Origin: Actinernus sp. WN-2022
Taxonomy: Eukaryota > Cnidaria > Anthozoa > Actiniaria > Actinernidae
NCBI GenBank assembly: GCA_030867875.1
Contig: JAOWCC010001501.1
Location: forward strand, 24,363,036 to 24,427,035
Reading direction: 5' to 3'
DNA: 64,000 bases
How positions within the stretch are numbered: position 1 is the first letter of the stretch; every line of letters begins with the position of its first letter. The notes under the pieces were generated by a model. It had not been told where the DNA came from. It did not search any database and saw only the letters and a program-made list of their open reading frames with translations. Made by a program: the position numbers and the translations under genes. This document shows positions 36,189 through 47,302 of the stretch, in pieces.

Positions 36189-36841
36189 ACATAATTAGTC
36201 TCGAGACACGGCCTCCACTAAACGACCATTGAATTGGCTTCAAAGAAAATTTCACTTCAAGTTTTTCGTAATGGCTTCAAATCTGCCATCTATTTCCGAA
36301 GATAAAAATATTTACCTTGCCATTTGTTATTTATAGGATAATGTGCGAAAATTTTACTCGAAATACAATTTCATTTGAAATATTCACCTACAGGTATTCC
36401 ATAGAAAACCATGAAACAACCAGTAAATATTTCGCCAAACCTGACATGCACCACAGGTAACCCAAATCAAACTTGCCCAAAAAATAAACACCAAAAATAG
36501 AGGATTATACTATCGGTAGCAATAAACCCTAAACACCCTAAACCCTGGGTTAGGGTTAGGTACTGTGTGGTTGGTGGGAATATGATATCACCATAGGAAT
36601 CCTACAACAAGTAATCATTTTGTTATGTAATTCGTAGTAGGTCTGATAATTAATATTATTCTTGTAATTAGAACCATTAACAAGACAGTGGAATGCTAGC
36701 TCTTAGACTGAGTACTCAAACTCTCCCTCCTCCTCCCCCCAGCACTGTACATGATGAAATACAACCTCGAATTGAAAACTAGATTAGCATGACTATACAA
36801 ATGTAAGTACTATGTCTATTGCATTAATCTCTTTAACTTAC
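35703..36841. other. SLC16 gene intron 2
   Basis: GTAAGT donor and TATGACAG acceptor on the minus strand. It holds a LINE 3' fragment (separate entry) and a short telomere-like run (GGTTAGGGTTAGG near 36545). Confidence 0.9.
35860..36187 (+). mobile_element. LINE 3' fragment with (TTA)n tail
   Basis: From about 35886 a plus-strand frame reads the last part of a LINE ORF2 (RNWGQQKFTYHALLDWNSL, then SIFKSYW) and stops near 36014. An untranslated stretch and (TTA)n tail end at 36187. 5' truncated, antisense to the host gene. Confidence 0.7.
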
Positions 36842-37404
36842 CAAATGCATGTAGGGTACTGGATAGCAGAGCTGAAAAACCGCCACCGCTACAACCAACA
36901 CAATGTATGGCTTACACAGCCACACTGAAGGCACATCCTTCATCGTTTTCCTCTGTCTTTGAGTGACACATGGTGTATGCGTCTGTACTGGTCGATACAA
37001 TAAGGCAGACACCCAAAGCAGCATAGCAACACAAGACAGTATCCTCATAGTGTTCTGCCATTTAACACTTGATAATAAATAATTTATAAAAGGAGCTGCC
37101 AAAAGCCCCCCTACCCCTGACCCTGAAGAAGCAATTCCATTAGCCAATGCAAAACGTCTGTTAAAATATTGTCCTAGCACCACTATAGAAGGGATAAAGG
37201 AGAAGCTTGAGCCCACTCCCCATAGTAATCCATAAGTCACATACATCTTGGAGGGCTCTTGGACAAATGACGTGAGGAATAAGCCAAGAACAGCTAGCAG
37301 TACACCTGTGAAGGCAACAGCACGACAGCCATAGTGATCACAGAGGCGGCTGGCTATAGGGCCACAGAGAAAATTAAGACTTCCAGCCATTGAGCCAATC
37401 CAAG
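36842..37404 (-). CDS. SLC16-type transporter, exon 2 (TM2-TM7)
   Basis: The acceptor TTTATACAG joins exon 1 in phase 1 to restore the AWIGSM motif; the donor TTTG|GTAAGT is in phase 0. It encodes residues 66-253: TM2, the DHYGCR loop after it, TM3, TM4, the family signature GQYFNRRFALANGIA before TM5, TM6, the large intracellular loop and TM7 (CKPYIVLVVAVAVFQLCYP). Confidence 0.93.
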
Positions 37405-39129
37405 CTGTATAAAAACAAACAAATAACAATATTTAAAGCAAAACTAAACTACCAACTATCAGCAACTATTGAGATCTGATTAGCTTCTCAATAATGCTGA
37501 TGATCTGACTGATCAGTTGAATTTTTAGTCAGGACTGTAAATTTGAACATTTCAATATTAATTTTTGTACAGACAAAAATCAAGTAGGAAATTGCTCATT
37601 TTTAACATTTTCAATCATGGTTTCCTCAATAAAGTCAATGGCTAAGTTGGTGAGAATGTCGCTTGGTTACACGTTTATGTTGAGGTTGAGGAACCTGTAC
37701 TGTAAGCCACTAATGAAGGGGCATGGAGACAATCTCCCTGTCTAATATACATAAGCCCCACTCCCCACCCAATAGCTCTCCCTTCACATCATTGGTAACC
37801 TGTTCATAAATTATACAGACTTCAGAACATTTTCTTCAAGGACTTTTTAAAGACAAATTCCACACTTTTCACAGACTTGTTTTCCACAAGATCACACATC
37901 AAATGAACTCAAAGTTCTATCCATATTAGACCAAAATTAATGTTACACCCTTTCTTTGACTTGTTTGCATGATGCCGTTCTAACAATTAATATGAGGCTG
38001 TTTTTCTGTCTTCTCAAACATCCAAGGAGGTTTCAACAAAATTTATGGAGTTTTGGTAAAAATTCAAGGTCTTTTTAAGGAGACAACCTTAATCTTATTC
38101 TGTAAAAATGCAAGGACTTTTCGAGGACAGACTGGCATAAATTCAAGGAATTTTCAAGACCTGTGCAAAACATGCTCTATATATCATGAAGTTTGATATT
38201 CCTGGCTTAATTGTTGTGCAGGTTGTTGCAATTATAATATTAAACTCGTGGATTTATAAATATTTAAAATGTACTTGGCCATGCAGCTTTACATACAGAA
38301 TTACAAATTATCGTTAGCAGTAAATATATTATATAATAAAATGAATAATAACACATAAAACAAAAAAAATTATATCAATATTATCTAAAGTAGATTTTGT
38401 TGTAAAATTCATTAATTATTAGAGATTAACTGGTACATAAAGTATTTTCATTTTTTATTTTTTTTTCCAGTTCAGAATCCATTGAAATAAATACTGTTGT
38501 GCACTCTCAGATAGGCTCATGCATGTCCATCTTTTCTCATTGGCTCAGTACTGAACCCAGTGCAAATTACACTTTTCGTAAAGTATTTCAAAGTCAAAGT
38601 TTTTGATGAGATTCTGACATAAAATAAAATTATTTAACCTGCATGGCTACCACTTTATGAAGACCTTGTATTTCTGCCACATATTTGATATCTGAAAGCC
38701 TGGAAAAAAAGGGAACCTGCAGAAAACTACCATTTTCAAACAAAGACCACACAATGGACAGGCCTGCAAAATGCTAATAATTGTGCATGCATGAATTTCA
38801 CCTAGGAAATCACGCTCATACAATGTACGCATCATTTTGGTTGAATGTTCACTAAAAATGTGGAATTCATAGCATTATAGTATTATTGTTACAGAAAAAT
38901 AATGAGCTTCAATTTTTAAGCCCTTCAAATTTAATTGGCTTGATGACTATAAACTAATAAAACTCTCAACTCTTGCAATTCTCTCCTTAACCCCCAGTCT
39001 TTTTTATGATGTGTTGAGTTTCTGATTTTTTTCTGAACAGAAACCATTTAGGACTGCTCCCGCAATTTCTACCGCTACCTGGACATACGCACATTTTGCA
39101 GACCTGTCCAAACAATCAATACTGACAAA

Positions 39130-39256
39130 TGTATTGCTTTCATATGAACATGTGATTGAGCATGAATCTTTTGTTCACGTTCACGTTTAAACGAGTTGTA
39201 TAAGCTCCTAGGTGACACGTGGTTAAATAAAGTATTGTATTGTATTGTATTGTAAA
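39130..39256 (+). mobile_element. LINE 3' tail, (ATTGT)n
   Basis: GTGGTTAAATAAAG followed by repeated TATTG resembles the tail of the LINE at 20386, but no coding part remains; left limit uncertain. Confidence 0.5.
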
Positions 39257-39530
39257 CAAAAAAATGAGTAAATAAATTTAAACCAAAAAATTAAATGGAA
39301 ATACATGTAAACTATATTTACTGGCCTTCAAGTTCAGTTCATAATATTTATATTGATAATTTTTAGCAGCTATAGATTTTTTTTACTTTTTTTTTATTTT
39401 TATAGAAAAACTTTGCCCTGTCTTGAAAATCAATACTTTGGGCATTATAATAATGTAGACTCTCTTTACATGTAGACCTCCCAGCCAGTAAATAAACATA
39501 CATGTAATATCATTATATACATGTAAATTA

Positions 39531-39675
39531 TACAGTCAATCACAAAAAGGTTGTCCAGCAGAATATAATATAATACTATAATATCCATTGTTTTGGGCTA
39601 TTGTCTAGGCCAAAACAATGGATATTAAAGTATTATATTATGTTCTGCTGGACAACCTTTTTGGGATTGACTGTA
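39531..39675. repeat. Near-perfect palindromic MITE
   Basis: Arms of about 65 bp: TACAGTCAATC, AAAAAGGTTGTCCAGCAGAA and CCATTGTTTTGG are all mirrored around a loop near 39602. Confidence 0.9.
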
Positions 39676-39740
39676 TGTATCTTTTAAGGGATAGTATATT
39701 GTATTTTTTAAATTCGTTTTTTTACATGTAGATCAGCTAG

Positions 39741-39905
39741 CAGGGCTAAAAATAACGGCCGGTCATCGGACAATGTCCGGCCAGAATTGGAATTTGTCCG
39801 GTCAAATCTTTGCCTTGCCGGTCATTTTGACCAGTCAATGTTACTACAGTTTCAACCAAATACTGATCTTGACCGGCGACTGACCGGCAATTATTTTTAG
39901 CCCTG
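39741..39905. mobile_element. MITE with CAGGGCTAAAAATAA tips
   Basis: CAGGGCTAAAAATAA is inverted at the right end. GCTAG flanks both sides (39736-39740 and 39906-39910), a possible short target duplication. The interior has repeated CCGGTCA/TGACCGG. Confidence 0.8.
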
Positions 39906-39986
39906 GCTAGTGTGGTCAGGCCCTTTAATAATTATTAAAATTAAAAGCTATCAGATTGTGAATTCAACTAGATTTTAAATGCCTAC

Positions 39987-40182
39987 CTGTCTCTGCCTCT
40001 CCCAAATCCAACTCATCCACAAGATTGGCATACAAAACACCAAATGATGTGTGGATTCCAAAGACAACAAATGACGAAAAGAAAGCTGCTGCACATATGA
40101 CCCAGCCCCATCCCCCCTCAGGATAATGCTCGCCTGTTTGGTCTTGACACTGTTGTTGGATTTCATCATTATTATCTGTCAT
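39987..40182 (-). CDS. SLC16-type monocarboxylate transporter, exon 1 (gene description)
   Basis: First coding exon of a complete four-exon gene (40182-39987, 37404-36842, 35702-35333, 32381-32047). It totals 1464 bases, 487 residues, and all junctions are GT-AG with consistent phases. It encodes a 12-helix major facilitator of the SLC16 (MCT) family at the plasma membrane. Exon 1 carries an acidic cytoplasmic N-terminus and the family motif PEGGWGWVI leading into TM1 (residues 25-50). Exon 2 carries the second signature. Length suits the family (430-520). TM8 lacks the usual Asp/Arg pair (Ser/Lys instead), so the substrate need not be lactate with a proton; an orphan-type MCT is more likely. 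ATG 40182 is chosen because it precedes the motif by a typical distance. A donor-like site near 41709 (minus) may end an untranslated first exon. Confidence 0.93.
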
Positions 40183-41319
40183 TGTCTCTATTTGTGATGC
40201 GGTCTTGTTTACAGCAAATGATCATGTGTTCCAAATAAATATTGGAACCTGCACACATCCAGGAAAGCAACATTCTTTGTGGCAGTATACCATACTCATT
40301 GGTTGTCAATCTTTACAGTGTTTTTTCTTCCAAGTCACATGTGTTAATGGTTCTTGATCAAGAGTTGTGGCCAGCATTCTCATACATTGCTATGAGTCTT
40401 AATAGAAGAAAATTTATATAATTATTTGACAGTAAGTATACTTTGTTTGAGCATTGAATTACTTGAAATAAAACAGTCAAATATCATAGACTGGTTCAAA
40501 TTATCATGGTTTCTGAGAAGCTATCCACTGACCCCTCCCTTGGGTATACGTGACTTTTTAATTAACAGCTAGGGTTCAAAATTAATGGTTGTCATGTTGT
40601 CCCACTGAGACAACCATATATATATGTAAATGAGCACCTGGCTGGCTGCTTAATTATTAACATAAGGGCTAATCAAATTCCACTTAGTTTTTACTTTTAA
40701 ACCATTTTAGCCACACTTTAATAATTGAAAGACTTACTAAGGACTTTCTCATCATTTTGACAGCTTCAAGAAATGCTTAAAAATACTTTTATATAAGAAA
40801 GCTTATTATTGAGCAACTACAGCCATCATATAGTGTATTTCAATTACTAGTAGCTTAACATAAGTTATATTAATTCATATCTTAACACAAATTAAAGACT
40901 ATTTTAATATTTTCACTATTTTGGTTTAATTCTGCTGGGTTTTTTTTTATATTAGGTAATTATTTTTAACATTAGGACACCTTGTAAATATTATTGTAAA
41001 GCACTTTTGCATCAGGTCTCTGAAGGAAAGTCAGTATGCACAATAAACTATATTATTATTATTATTATCAACCAAAATTATAATTGTGCATGCAACCAAA
41101 TCGCTATTGAGTGGTTGCCCAGGACATGTCTTGAGTTCTTTAAAGAGTGAATAAAACACCAAAAGGAGAAGCCAAACAGATATTGTCATGATTAGACATG
41201 ATCTATAAAATAAAAGATTTGTATTTAAACAGCACTTTTGTCATTCTATTCCCTAGAATAGGTAATTAAAATTGACAACAAATTTAAAAGAAATTGAACG
41301 ATTTCACGCTTGTACATCA
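40183..41319. other. Upstream of the SLC16 gene
   Basis: Presumed promoter side of the transporter gene, AT-rich. It includes a LINE remnant (separate entry). No CpG-rich block or clear promoter motif seen. Confidence 0.45.
40735..41072 (+). mobile_element. LINE 3' fragment with (TTA)n tail
   Basis: A short plus-strand frame reads FDSFKKCLKILLYKKAY, the usual end of a CR1/L2-like ORF2, then stops near 40808. Untranslated sequence and a (TTA)n tail follow at 41053-41070. Confidence 0.6.
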
Positions 41320-41439
41320 GGGCCGGGTTGTTCAAAGCCCGATTAGTGTTAATCCTGGATTAACTCTGCACAGAACCTATTGGTTGTCATGGAAATTATC
41401 CCTAGATTAGCACTAATCGGGCTTTGAACAACCCGGCCC
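41320..41439. repeat. Palindromic MITE, GGGTTGTTCAAAGC family
   Basis: 120 bp with inverted arms (GGGCCGGGTTGTTCAAAGCC and CGATTAGTGTTAATC are mirrored). The tip resembles that of the element at 21925-22244. Confidence 0.9.
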
Positions 41440-41997
41440 AGTTACCTGACTTGTTCCTTGACTCTTGAGACTTGAGTAAATTAAGCTTGTTTTGTTTTTC
41501 TGCAAGAGGTACAAAATAAATTCATAAATTTGAAGATCTCGGAAACAAAGCACTGAATCCTCAGAGAGCTGTTACATCTGGGACGACAAATGTATAGCGT
41601 ACGAGCTGTGAAAATGTACGCCTGTTGTATATTTTTATAGAGCCTTTAGAAGCTGTGACCTTCTAAAATGGCCGCTTGAGAAAACTGTCAAAAGACAAGC
41701 GACGCTTACCTCATCTATATTGGGTTCTGCGATAACAGGAAAACCGATTAATTTGGTGTTAGAGGCCGAGCCTCGAGTATGACTACATATATATTTTAAT
41801 GATACATATAACTTACAGTACCTTCAATTTTTTATCACAGTGATGTCATATTATTTTTCTTCGAATGAACGAGAATCGAGATACTTCGCGGAGTGGGGGA
41901 CTGGACTGTGCTGTGTAACCACAGGTAGCCCAAGTAAGCGATTACAAGTCGATACTAAAAAAACTAAAAAAAGGGGGAAGAGTCTTGGTAAAGTGCC
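41440..41997. other. Intergenic
   Basis: Contains a donor-like AGGTAAGC on the minus strand near 41709, the best candidate for the end of an untranslated exon of the SLC16 gene. Otherwise nothing recognised. Confidence 0.35.
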
Positions 41998-42394
41998 GAG
42001 TCAGGGTTCAGGGTGCGAGTCAGCGAGTCAGGGTGCGAGTCAGCGAGTCAGGGTGCGAGTCAGCGAGTCAGGGTGCGAGTCAGCGAGTCAGGGTGCGAGT
42101 CAGCGAGTCAGGGTGCGAGTCAGCGAGTCAGGGTGCGAGTCAGCGAGTCAGGGTGCGAGTCAGCGAGTCAGGGTGCGAGTCAGCGAGTCAGGGTGCGAGT
42201 CAGCGAGTCAGGGTGCGAGTCAGGGTGCGAGTCAGCGAGTCAGGGTGCGAGTCAGCGAGTCAGGGTGCGAGTCAGCGAGTCAGGGTGCGTGCGAGTCAGC
42301 GAGTCAGGGTGCGAGTCAGCGAGTCAGGGTGCGAGTCAGCGAGTCAGGGTGCGAGTCAGGGTGCGAGTCAGGGTGCGAGTCAGGGTGCGAGTCA
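41998..42394. repeat. 20-bp minisatellite (GAGTCAGCGAGTCAGGGTGC)n
   Basis: Nearly perfect copies of a 20-bp unit made of two related halves (GAGTCAGC and GAGTCAGGGTGC); towards the 3' end it degrades to a shorter 12-bp unit. With few stop codons and a unit not divisible by three, three frames stay open and encode periodic CESASQGASQ or SQRVRVRVSES peptides. These are not credible genes. Confidence 0.97.
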
Positions 42395-42964
42395 ACGTTT
42401 TTTTATTATTTAAAAGAAATCACCGAACACAACTAAATTGACTCTATGAACGAGTGATATAGTACAGCTTTTGTTTGGCTATGGTTTCTAGGTTCGACTC
42501 TGTTTGTTTTTCTCCGTTCTTTCGGAATCAGTATTCTCCAAATACAAAACAGAACCGAGAGTCTGAACTGAACCCGACAACAATAAGTCTTTATTCATAC
42601 TCTGTCTTGTATTTACATGGAGTCTAGTAAATGTAATTGCCATAGTTAGAGTATTGGGATACCAGAAGTAGCTTAGGAGAAAAAAAACTAATCGAGTCTG
42701 GTATCCCGAAATATATTTTTATAGACATTATAATATGGGTCAAACTATTAATAACGAAAAAAATAAAGAAAACATAATATATATATATATATTTATAAAA
42801 TAGTTTCGATAGTATGCACGCTCTGATTGGCTGTAAGCCGTGTTTCTAAAACTCTATAGAAACATAGTCAGTTGAACGCGCGCTTGAGCTAGTTGTGAGA
42901 ATTTACGTTTTGGTTATCAAATTAAGCGAGCATTTCCGTGCTTTTATTTGTTTATTTTATAAAG
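42395..42964. other. Intergenic
   Basis: Contains (AT)n near 42777 and a second CTATAGAAACA motif related to the adjacent hairpin. No gene. Confidence 0.4.
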
Positions 42965-43153
42965 GAAATAGAAAACATTTTCCCCTAGTTTCTATAGAGT
43001 TATAGAAACACTTGTGGAAGTTTGGAAGAACTCGAAATAGCTGTGGAAACACTCGCCCTTCGGGCTCGTGTTCCCACTACGATTTCTCGTTCTCCCAAAC
43101 TCCCACTCGTGTTTCTATAACTCTATAGAAACACGGGAAATGTTTTCTATTTC
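42965..43153. repeat. Hairpin MITE
   Basis: GAAATAGAAAACATTTTCCC and TTTCTATAGAGTTATAGAAA are mirrored on the right; the centre contains CTCGCCCTTCGGGCTCG. Confidence 0.8.
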
Positions 43154-43199
43154 TTAAATAACATACATGAACACAATTGTATATTATCACACTCGATAT

Positions 43200-43490
43200 C
43201 AATAACACTAAACACTAAATGACGATGAAACTACACACAGGTAACTTGGGGAGGGAGGTAGGGAGATGCAAATACAAGATTTAGAAGATAAGATGGAATA
43301 TAAGAAGAAGAAAAAATGAAATTAGTAGTTCTCTATGAGCTGTTTTTGGAGTCTAGGTTTGAAGAGTTCAGTTCCTTGACTAAATTGTCTTACTTTCTTC
43401 GGAAAGTGAGTTCCAGATTACAGCACCTTTACATCTTAAACGTACCCTCATAAAGTAAATACCGGGCTCGATTAGGCAGATTAAGTTATT
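43200..43490 (-). mobile_element. LINE 3' relic
   Basis: On the minus strand a broken frame reads LRCKGAVIWNSLSEESKTI, the phrase found near the end of CR1/L2-like ORF2, then several stops. A pyrimidine-rich 3' tail follows. Confidence 0.5.
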
Positions 43491-44279
43491 TTGCACTATT
43501 AATATATATTCGTTTGCAGTCTCTCAAGACGCTTTTTCCTCCCGGTTATGTACTTCATCTGCTGATTTGTTTACCCAATGCCACGTGTCGAAAACGCTTA
43601 GACGTTTCCTGGTTGATTCACGTTTATTTGTAATTTACTGAAATGTTGTGCTTCTCTCGCTCGCGATTACAAAACTCTCTCTCTCGACTAGAGTACAAAT
43701 CTATTTTGATAATAACACGATCTGCGACACACACCCTATTAGACATCAATCATTGTAATCTATGATTGAAATGCATACGCGTTTCCTGTTAGTATAAGTA
43801 AATGGCTTAATCTAATCAAATGATCAATTGTTCAAAAAGCGTCCATCGCTTGTTTCCGTCACACGTCCCGACTTGAAATGACCTTCATAATCACTGACTG
43901 CAAAGATCTGGAACACCTTTTTTTAGGGGTTGAAGAAAGAAACATGAAAGTATCTCAAGGTACAGGAGCTTCGAATACATGCTACAAAACGTGCATTTAT
44001 AACGCCGTGAAAAATGGTTTCAAAGTTTCCTGACATCCCACTGAACTTTGTTGACACAATTAACTTATCTGTCATTAAGAATGTCATTTTTCCAGTATTT
44101 GATGTTGAGCAGTAGGTATGGTGAAACACGATGCCATATTGTTCATGGATTTTGCGCGCTTCAGTGAAGGACTACGCAGACCACGATAGTTAACTCTTCA
44201 GTGCGATCAGTATATGAATATATCGCAGTAGACAAGTTCAATTTTAGCGTTACCATTGTCATGGTATTTTACAGAAATC

Positions 44280-44879
44280 ATGAGTGCACAGAGAAGGCAA
44301 AGACGAAGAAAGCGTAAAGAAACAGACCGAAACAGTACAATAAGAGGGGCTGAATGGGGTTAACTGATAACTGAGAAATGGCCAAAAATATTACTGTTAA
44401 CTGAGAATTTTACCTTTTTTTAGCTGTTAGCTGATATTTGTGAGATAGCTGTTACCTGATATTTCATTATTTTTTATTAAAATGACGTAACGTCACATGC
44501 TATTATTGGCTTTTCGGATGGTTTTCGACAGATTTGATCCAGTTGATAATAGTCAAATATTAAACATGACACATCAGAGTTATCTGATACTAGAAAAATC
44601 TATTGAATAGACAAAATGTAGTGTTTGATGTTGAATTAGCGGTTATTATTCATTTCATACCAGCAAATATGTATTCAAATCAGGTTAGGGTAGTCTTTTT
44701 ATATAACTTAACTGATAACAGCAAAATTTAACTGATAACTGATAAATAGCTAAAAATTTAGCTGTTAACTGATATTGGTACCCCCCCATTCAGCCCCTCC
44801 AATAACTGTTACGGAAGATCGTTTTCGGTTTCAGTCGCCCGGAAAGAGAAAAAATATACCTCGTTACGACCCTGAATAA
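44280..44879 (+). pseudogene. Small basic ORF split by a MITE
   Basis: ATG at 44280 opens an arginine-rich frame (SAQRRQRRRKRKETDR) that enters the MITE at 44344. After the right-hand CAATAA duplicate, the same frame resumes (TEDRFRFQSPGKRKN) and stops at 44877-44879. With the insertion and one duplicate copy removed the frame would be continuous for about 45 codons. An acceptor-like TTTTACAG precedes the ATG. Function unknown; could be an exon or a chance frame. Confidence 0.4.
44344..44799. mobile_element. 456-bp MITE with 6-bp target duplication
   Basis: GAGGGGCTGAATGGGG is inverted at the right end and CAATAA flanks both sides (44338-44343 and 44800-44805). The interior is built of repeated TTAACTGATAACTG-type words in both orientations. 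Confidence 0.85.
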
Positions 44880-45042
44880 GAAGAGGGAAGACATTTTTCA
44901 GATTTAAATAACCGATCACGCTTGTATGGAGCCTGTATTTTATAACTGTCACAACAATTGTTTATTTTGCAATCAATTTAATTACGAAAACATTGCTAAA
45001 GTGTATATAATATTCTATCAAAACTGTAAATTTGATTAATTT

Positions 45043-45093
45043 GACCCTGACTCGCTGACTCGCACCCTGACTCGCTGACTCGCTGACTCGCAC
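45043..45093. repeat. Inverted fragment of the 20-bp minisatellite
   Basis: GACCCTGACTCGCTGACTCG and following bases are the reverse complement of the array at 41998-42394: about two and a half units, 2.7 kb away and in the opposite orientation. Confidence 0.9.
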
Positions 45094-46139
45094 TTTGTCA
45101 TGACCCAAGGGGGAATGGGGAGAGAAAGAGGAAAAATTTAGTTTTCGCCACGTTTTATTTTCGTCATTTTCCCCAGTATCTAGAGCCTGTGAACAGGCTA
45201 TATATAATAGTACATTAAGGATTCCTGCTTATTCATTAGCATTAGTTAAGGTATGGAGAGTCAGCCCTGACGAGCAAGCTCGCGGGGATAAGCCAATGAG
45301 TAAACAAGAAGGGTGGGATGGGAGGGGCAGCTCTATCTTGCAGGCAACTTCGCGTCAACTGACACTTATGCATAATTAATGTTCCTTAAATAATGCTAAT
45401 GACGTCTCCGGAAGGTTCATGAATATTCAATGAGTTTGAATAGTACATTATCCTTCCTGCTCACCTCATTAGTTAAGGTATGGAGAGCCACCCCTGTCCT
45501 CACAGCTCCCCGGCACTAACCTATTGGTGCATTAGCATTATTTCCCCAACCTTATTATCCTATTCCCAACCTTATATTTCCTTATTTCTAATGTTCAAAA
45601 TCCTTCCACATCTTATCTAATGTCCTCATGAGTTCAATCATGAAAAACTTTGTCAATGTAGGGATTTGTTTCTTATTGGAAAGCTTGTGAAAAACCGCAC
45701 AGAGCGTTTTGTTTCCGAGAGCGCGACAACAATCTCATTGCTCCAATGAAAGAATAATATTTAGGAAACCAACTAGTGGACTATTACAAATCCTGCGTTC
45801 TGATTGGCTACGCTACTATAGGTCTATTTGTGATAGCCCATGGTAGAGAAAAACCGCACGCATTTTCACGAAATAATAAAAAAATTTCAACTTCGATTTG
45901 TTTGTTTCTATTATTTTTTGCTGTCCGACTACTTAGTTTATACTAAAACAATTAGACCTCTCGCCCTCATGGGCTACGAGTTAAATAGCTATTGACTCGT
46001 AGCCCATTCGGGCTGCGGGATTTGGCTGCGGGTCTAATTCACATAGGTTTAGATTGCCTCAAATCCTACCACTCAGTCGGAGCATGCGCGAATGATCACG
46101 GGCTCATTTCAGCGGAAACACGTAACAAACATTTCCAAT
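45094..46139. other. Intergenic with direct and inverted repeats
   Basis: Diverged direct repeat around TTAGTTAAGGTATGGAGAG (45245 and 45472). A palindrome at 45950-46039 mirrors AATTAGACC and CATGGGCTACGAG. No gene. Confidence 0.5.
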
Positions 46140-46177
46140 ATGGCGGACAGCTTGCAAGTTGTAGTTGTTACGGCGAG
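46140..46177 (+). CDS. Candidate short first exon
   Basis: ATGGCGGACAGC opens 12 codons (MADSLQVVVVTA) that reach a donor-like GAG|GTGATT in phase 2. The ATGGCGG context is common at real first exons but also in repeats. It precedes the basic frame at 46259-46444 and could belong to the same decayed gene. Confidence 0.2.
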
Positions 46178-46258
46178 GTGATTGTTGCCTTCTATTGCAC
46201 TAAATAAAGTCCGATTGTGAAATTACCTGTAATAAACCTAAGGAGGAAGGTAAAACTA

Positions 46259-46444
46259 ATGATTGCTTGGAGGCAAAGTGCACACAAAAAGAGTAAGAGC
46301 CTTCGTAAAGTAGCTTTAAAGAAAGACTTTCATCGATTACGGAGACGGATCGAAAGACAAATGATGATAGTGTCTGAATTATTGACTGAGAAAAAAAACA
46401 CTAACTCAGTTTTCCCAACAACGACACACAAATACAACTCATGA
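46259..46444 (+). CDS. Uncharacterised basic 61-residue ORF
   Basis: From ATG 46259 to TGA 46442-46444. Strongly basic helix-forming composition (KKSKSLRKVALKKDFHRLRRR) then a polar tail. No family recognised. It may be one exon of the gene family to which the RING relic 650 bp downstream belongs, or a chance frame. Confidence 0.3.
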   Translation: MIAWRQSAHKKSKSLRKVALKKDFHRLRRRIERQMMIVSELLTEKKNTNSVFPTTTHKYNS

Positions 46445-46797
46445 GAAGTTCCTTTACTGTAAACTAAAGTATTGTTTTGCTTATGGAGTTTTTTTCTTTT
46501 TGTGTTATTGAAGACTTCCTAACCACCATTTTGGCGGGAATTCTTGGCGCGAGCGAAGAGGGGAAATCTGAGCTGGCGCGCACGCGATTGAAACATTTAA
46601 ATGCCCTAATGTTTTTGTCCCTCGCTTTTCAGTTTCGGAAATGGATTATCATACGGAAAAAACTCTGTGAAATTGTGGGAGGCATAACTCCAAAAATAAG
46701 ACCAACCCGCAATATAACTACACACGGGATGTGACTAAATTTCAGTGTTGTCTTGACCGCTGTTTTCGGCCCCACCCAACAACGAAGAGTGACCTAC

Positions 46798-46998
46798 CCC
46801 AAATTCATCCACCGCGGTTTTGCAACACTTGTTACCGCACGATGACATCGTTGGAGGCGAAACTGGAGAAAGGTGAAACTTACTACCACTCTTAAAGTTT
46901 CGAAACAGTGGCACCCTCATCGAGCTGGGTGCGAGGTCTGCAAAACAAAGGCGGACGTCCGGTAAAAAGCGGCGGGAACAGAGGGCTTTGGCTGTCAT
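46798..46998 (-). CDS. Candidate first coding exon, unknown gene
   Basis: Minus-strand ATG at 46998, 67 codons, ending at a donor (TTTGGG|GTAGGT) in phase 0. The peptide is cysteine-containing (SSCGNKCCKTAVDEFG) without a nameable domain. It points away from the RING relic at 47096, so the two would share a short bidirectional promoter. Supported only by composition and the donor site. Confidence 0.3.
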
Positions 46999-47095
46999 TT
47001 TATCCCACACCAGTACCAAGTAGTAGCGCCACGGCTAGGGTGATCGCGCCAGCGAGTTGCACTTAGGTTTTGAGTAAAACACACCACCCTCCCTA

Positions 47096-47302
47096 ATGGA
47101 CAGCATTGAAAATCTTACGTGGCCAAACGATACGAGGAACATTAACGTGGCAAGGCTCAAGTACCCAATTTGTTTAAGACTTCTAGATAAACCAGTGATC
47201 ACTGCCTGCCAACATGCTTACTGTTGCACCTGTTTGGCTAATTGGGTTGCACAAAAACGAAATCATGGGGGGGGGGGGGGGACCAGACTGCACTGTTTTT
47301 AA
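47096..47302 (+). pseudogene. Degenerate RING-finger gene fragment
   Basis: The frame from ATG 47096 shows a RING-like core: YPICLRLLDKPVITACQHAY then CCTCLANWV. Spacing of the second to sixth zinc ligands (C-x10-C-x-H-x2-C-x2-C) is right, but the first cysteine is Tyr. The last Cys pair is missing because the frame runs into a poly-G run (47267-47281) and stops. RING domains bind two zinc ions and recruit E2 ubiquitin-conjugating enzymes; this one could not fold normally. Further protein-like pieces in shifted frames follow to about 47640, and a matching-strand exon lies at 48891-49078, so this looks like a decayed multi-exon gene. Confidence 0.6.

Larger units (their letters stand above)
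37405..39986. other. SLC16 gene intron 1
   Basis: 2.58-kb intron (GTAGGC donor, TATACAG acceptor on the minus strand). AT-rich; carries a retroelement tail and two MITEs listed separately. No other exon recognised. Confidence 0.9.

Noticed and set aside
36540..36565. Telomere-like GGTTAGGGTTAGG
   Set aside because: Only two units within an intron; too short to indicate an interstitial telomere.
41840..42441. Three overlapping open frames of 142-198 codons with CESASQ and RVRVRV repeats
   Set aside because: All arise from one 20-bp minisatellite lacking stop codons; the same DNA is open in several frames, so no frame has special support.
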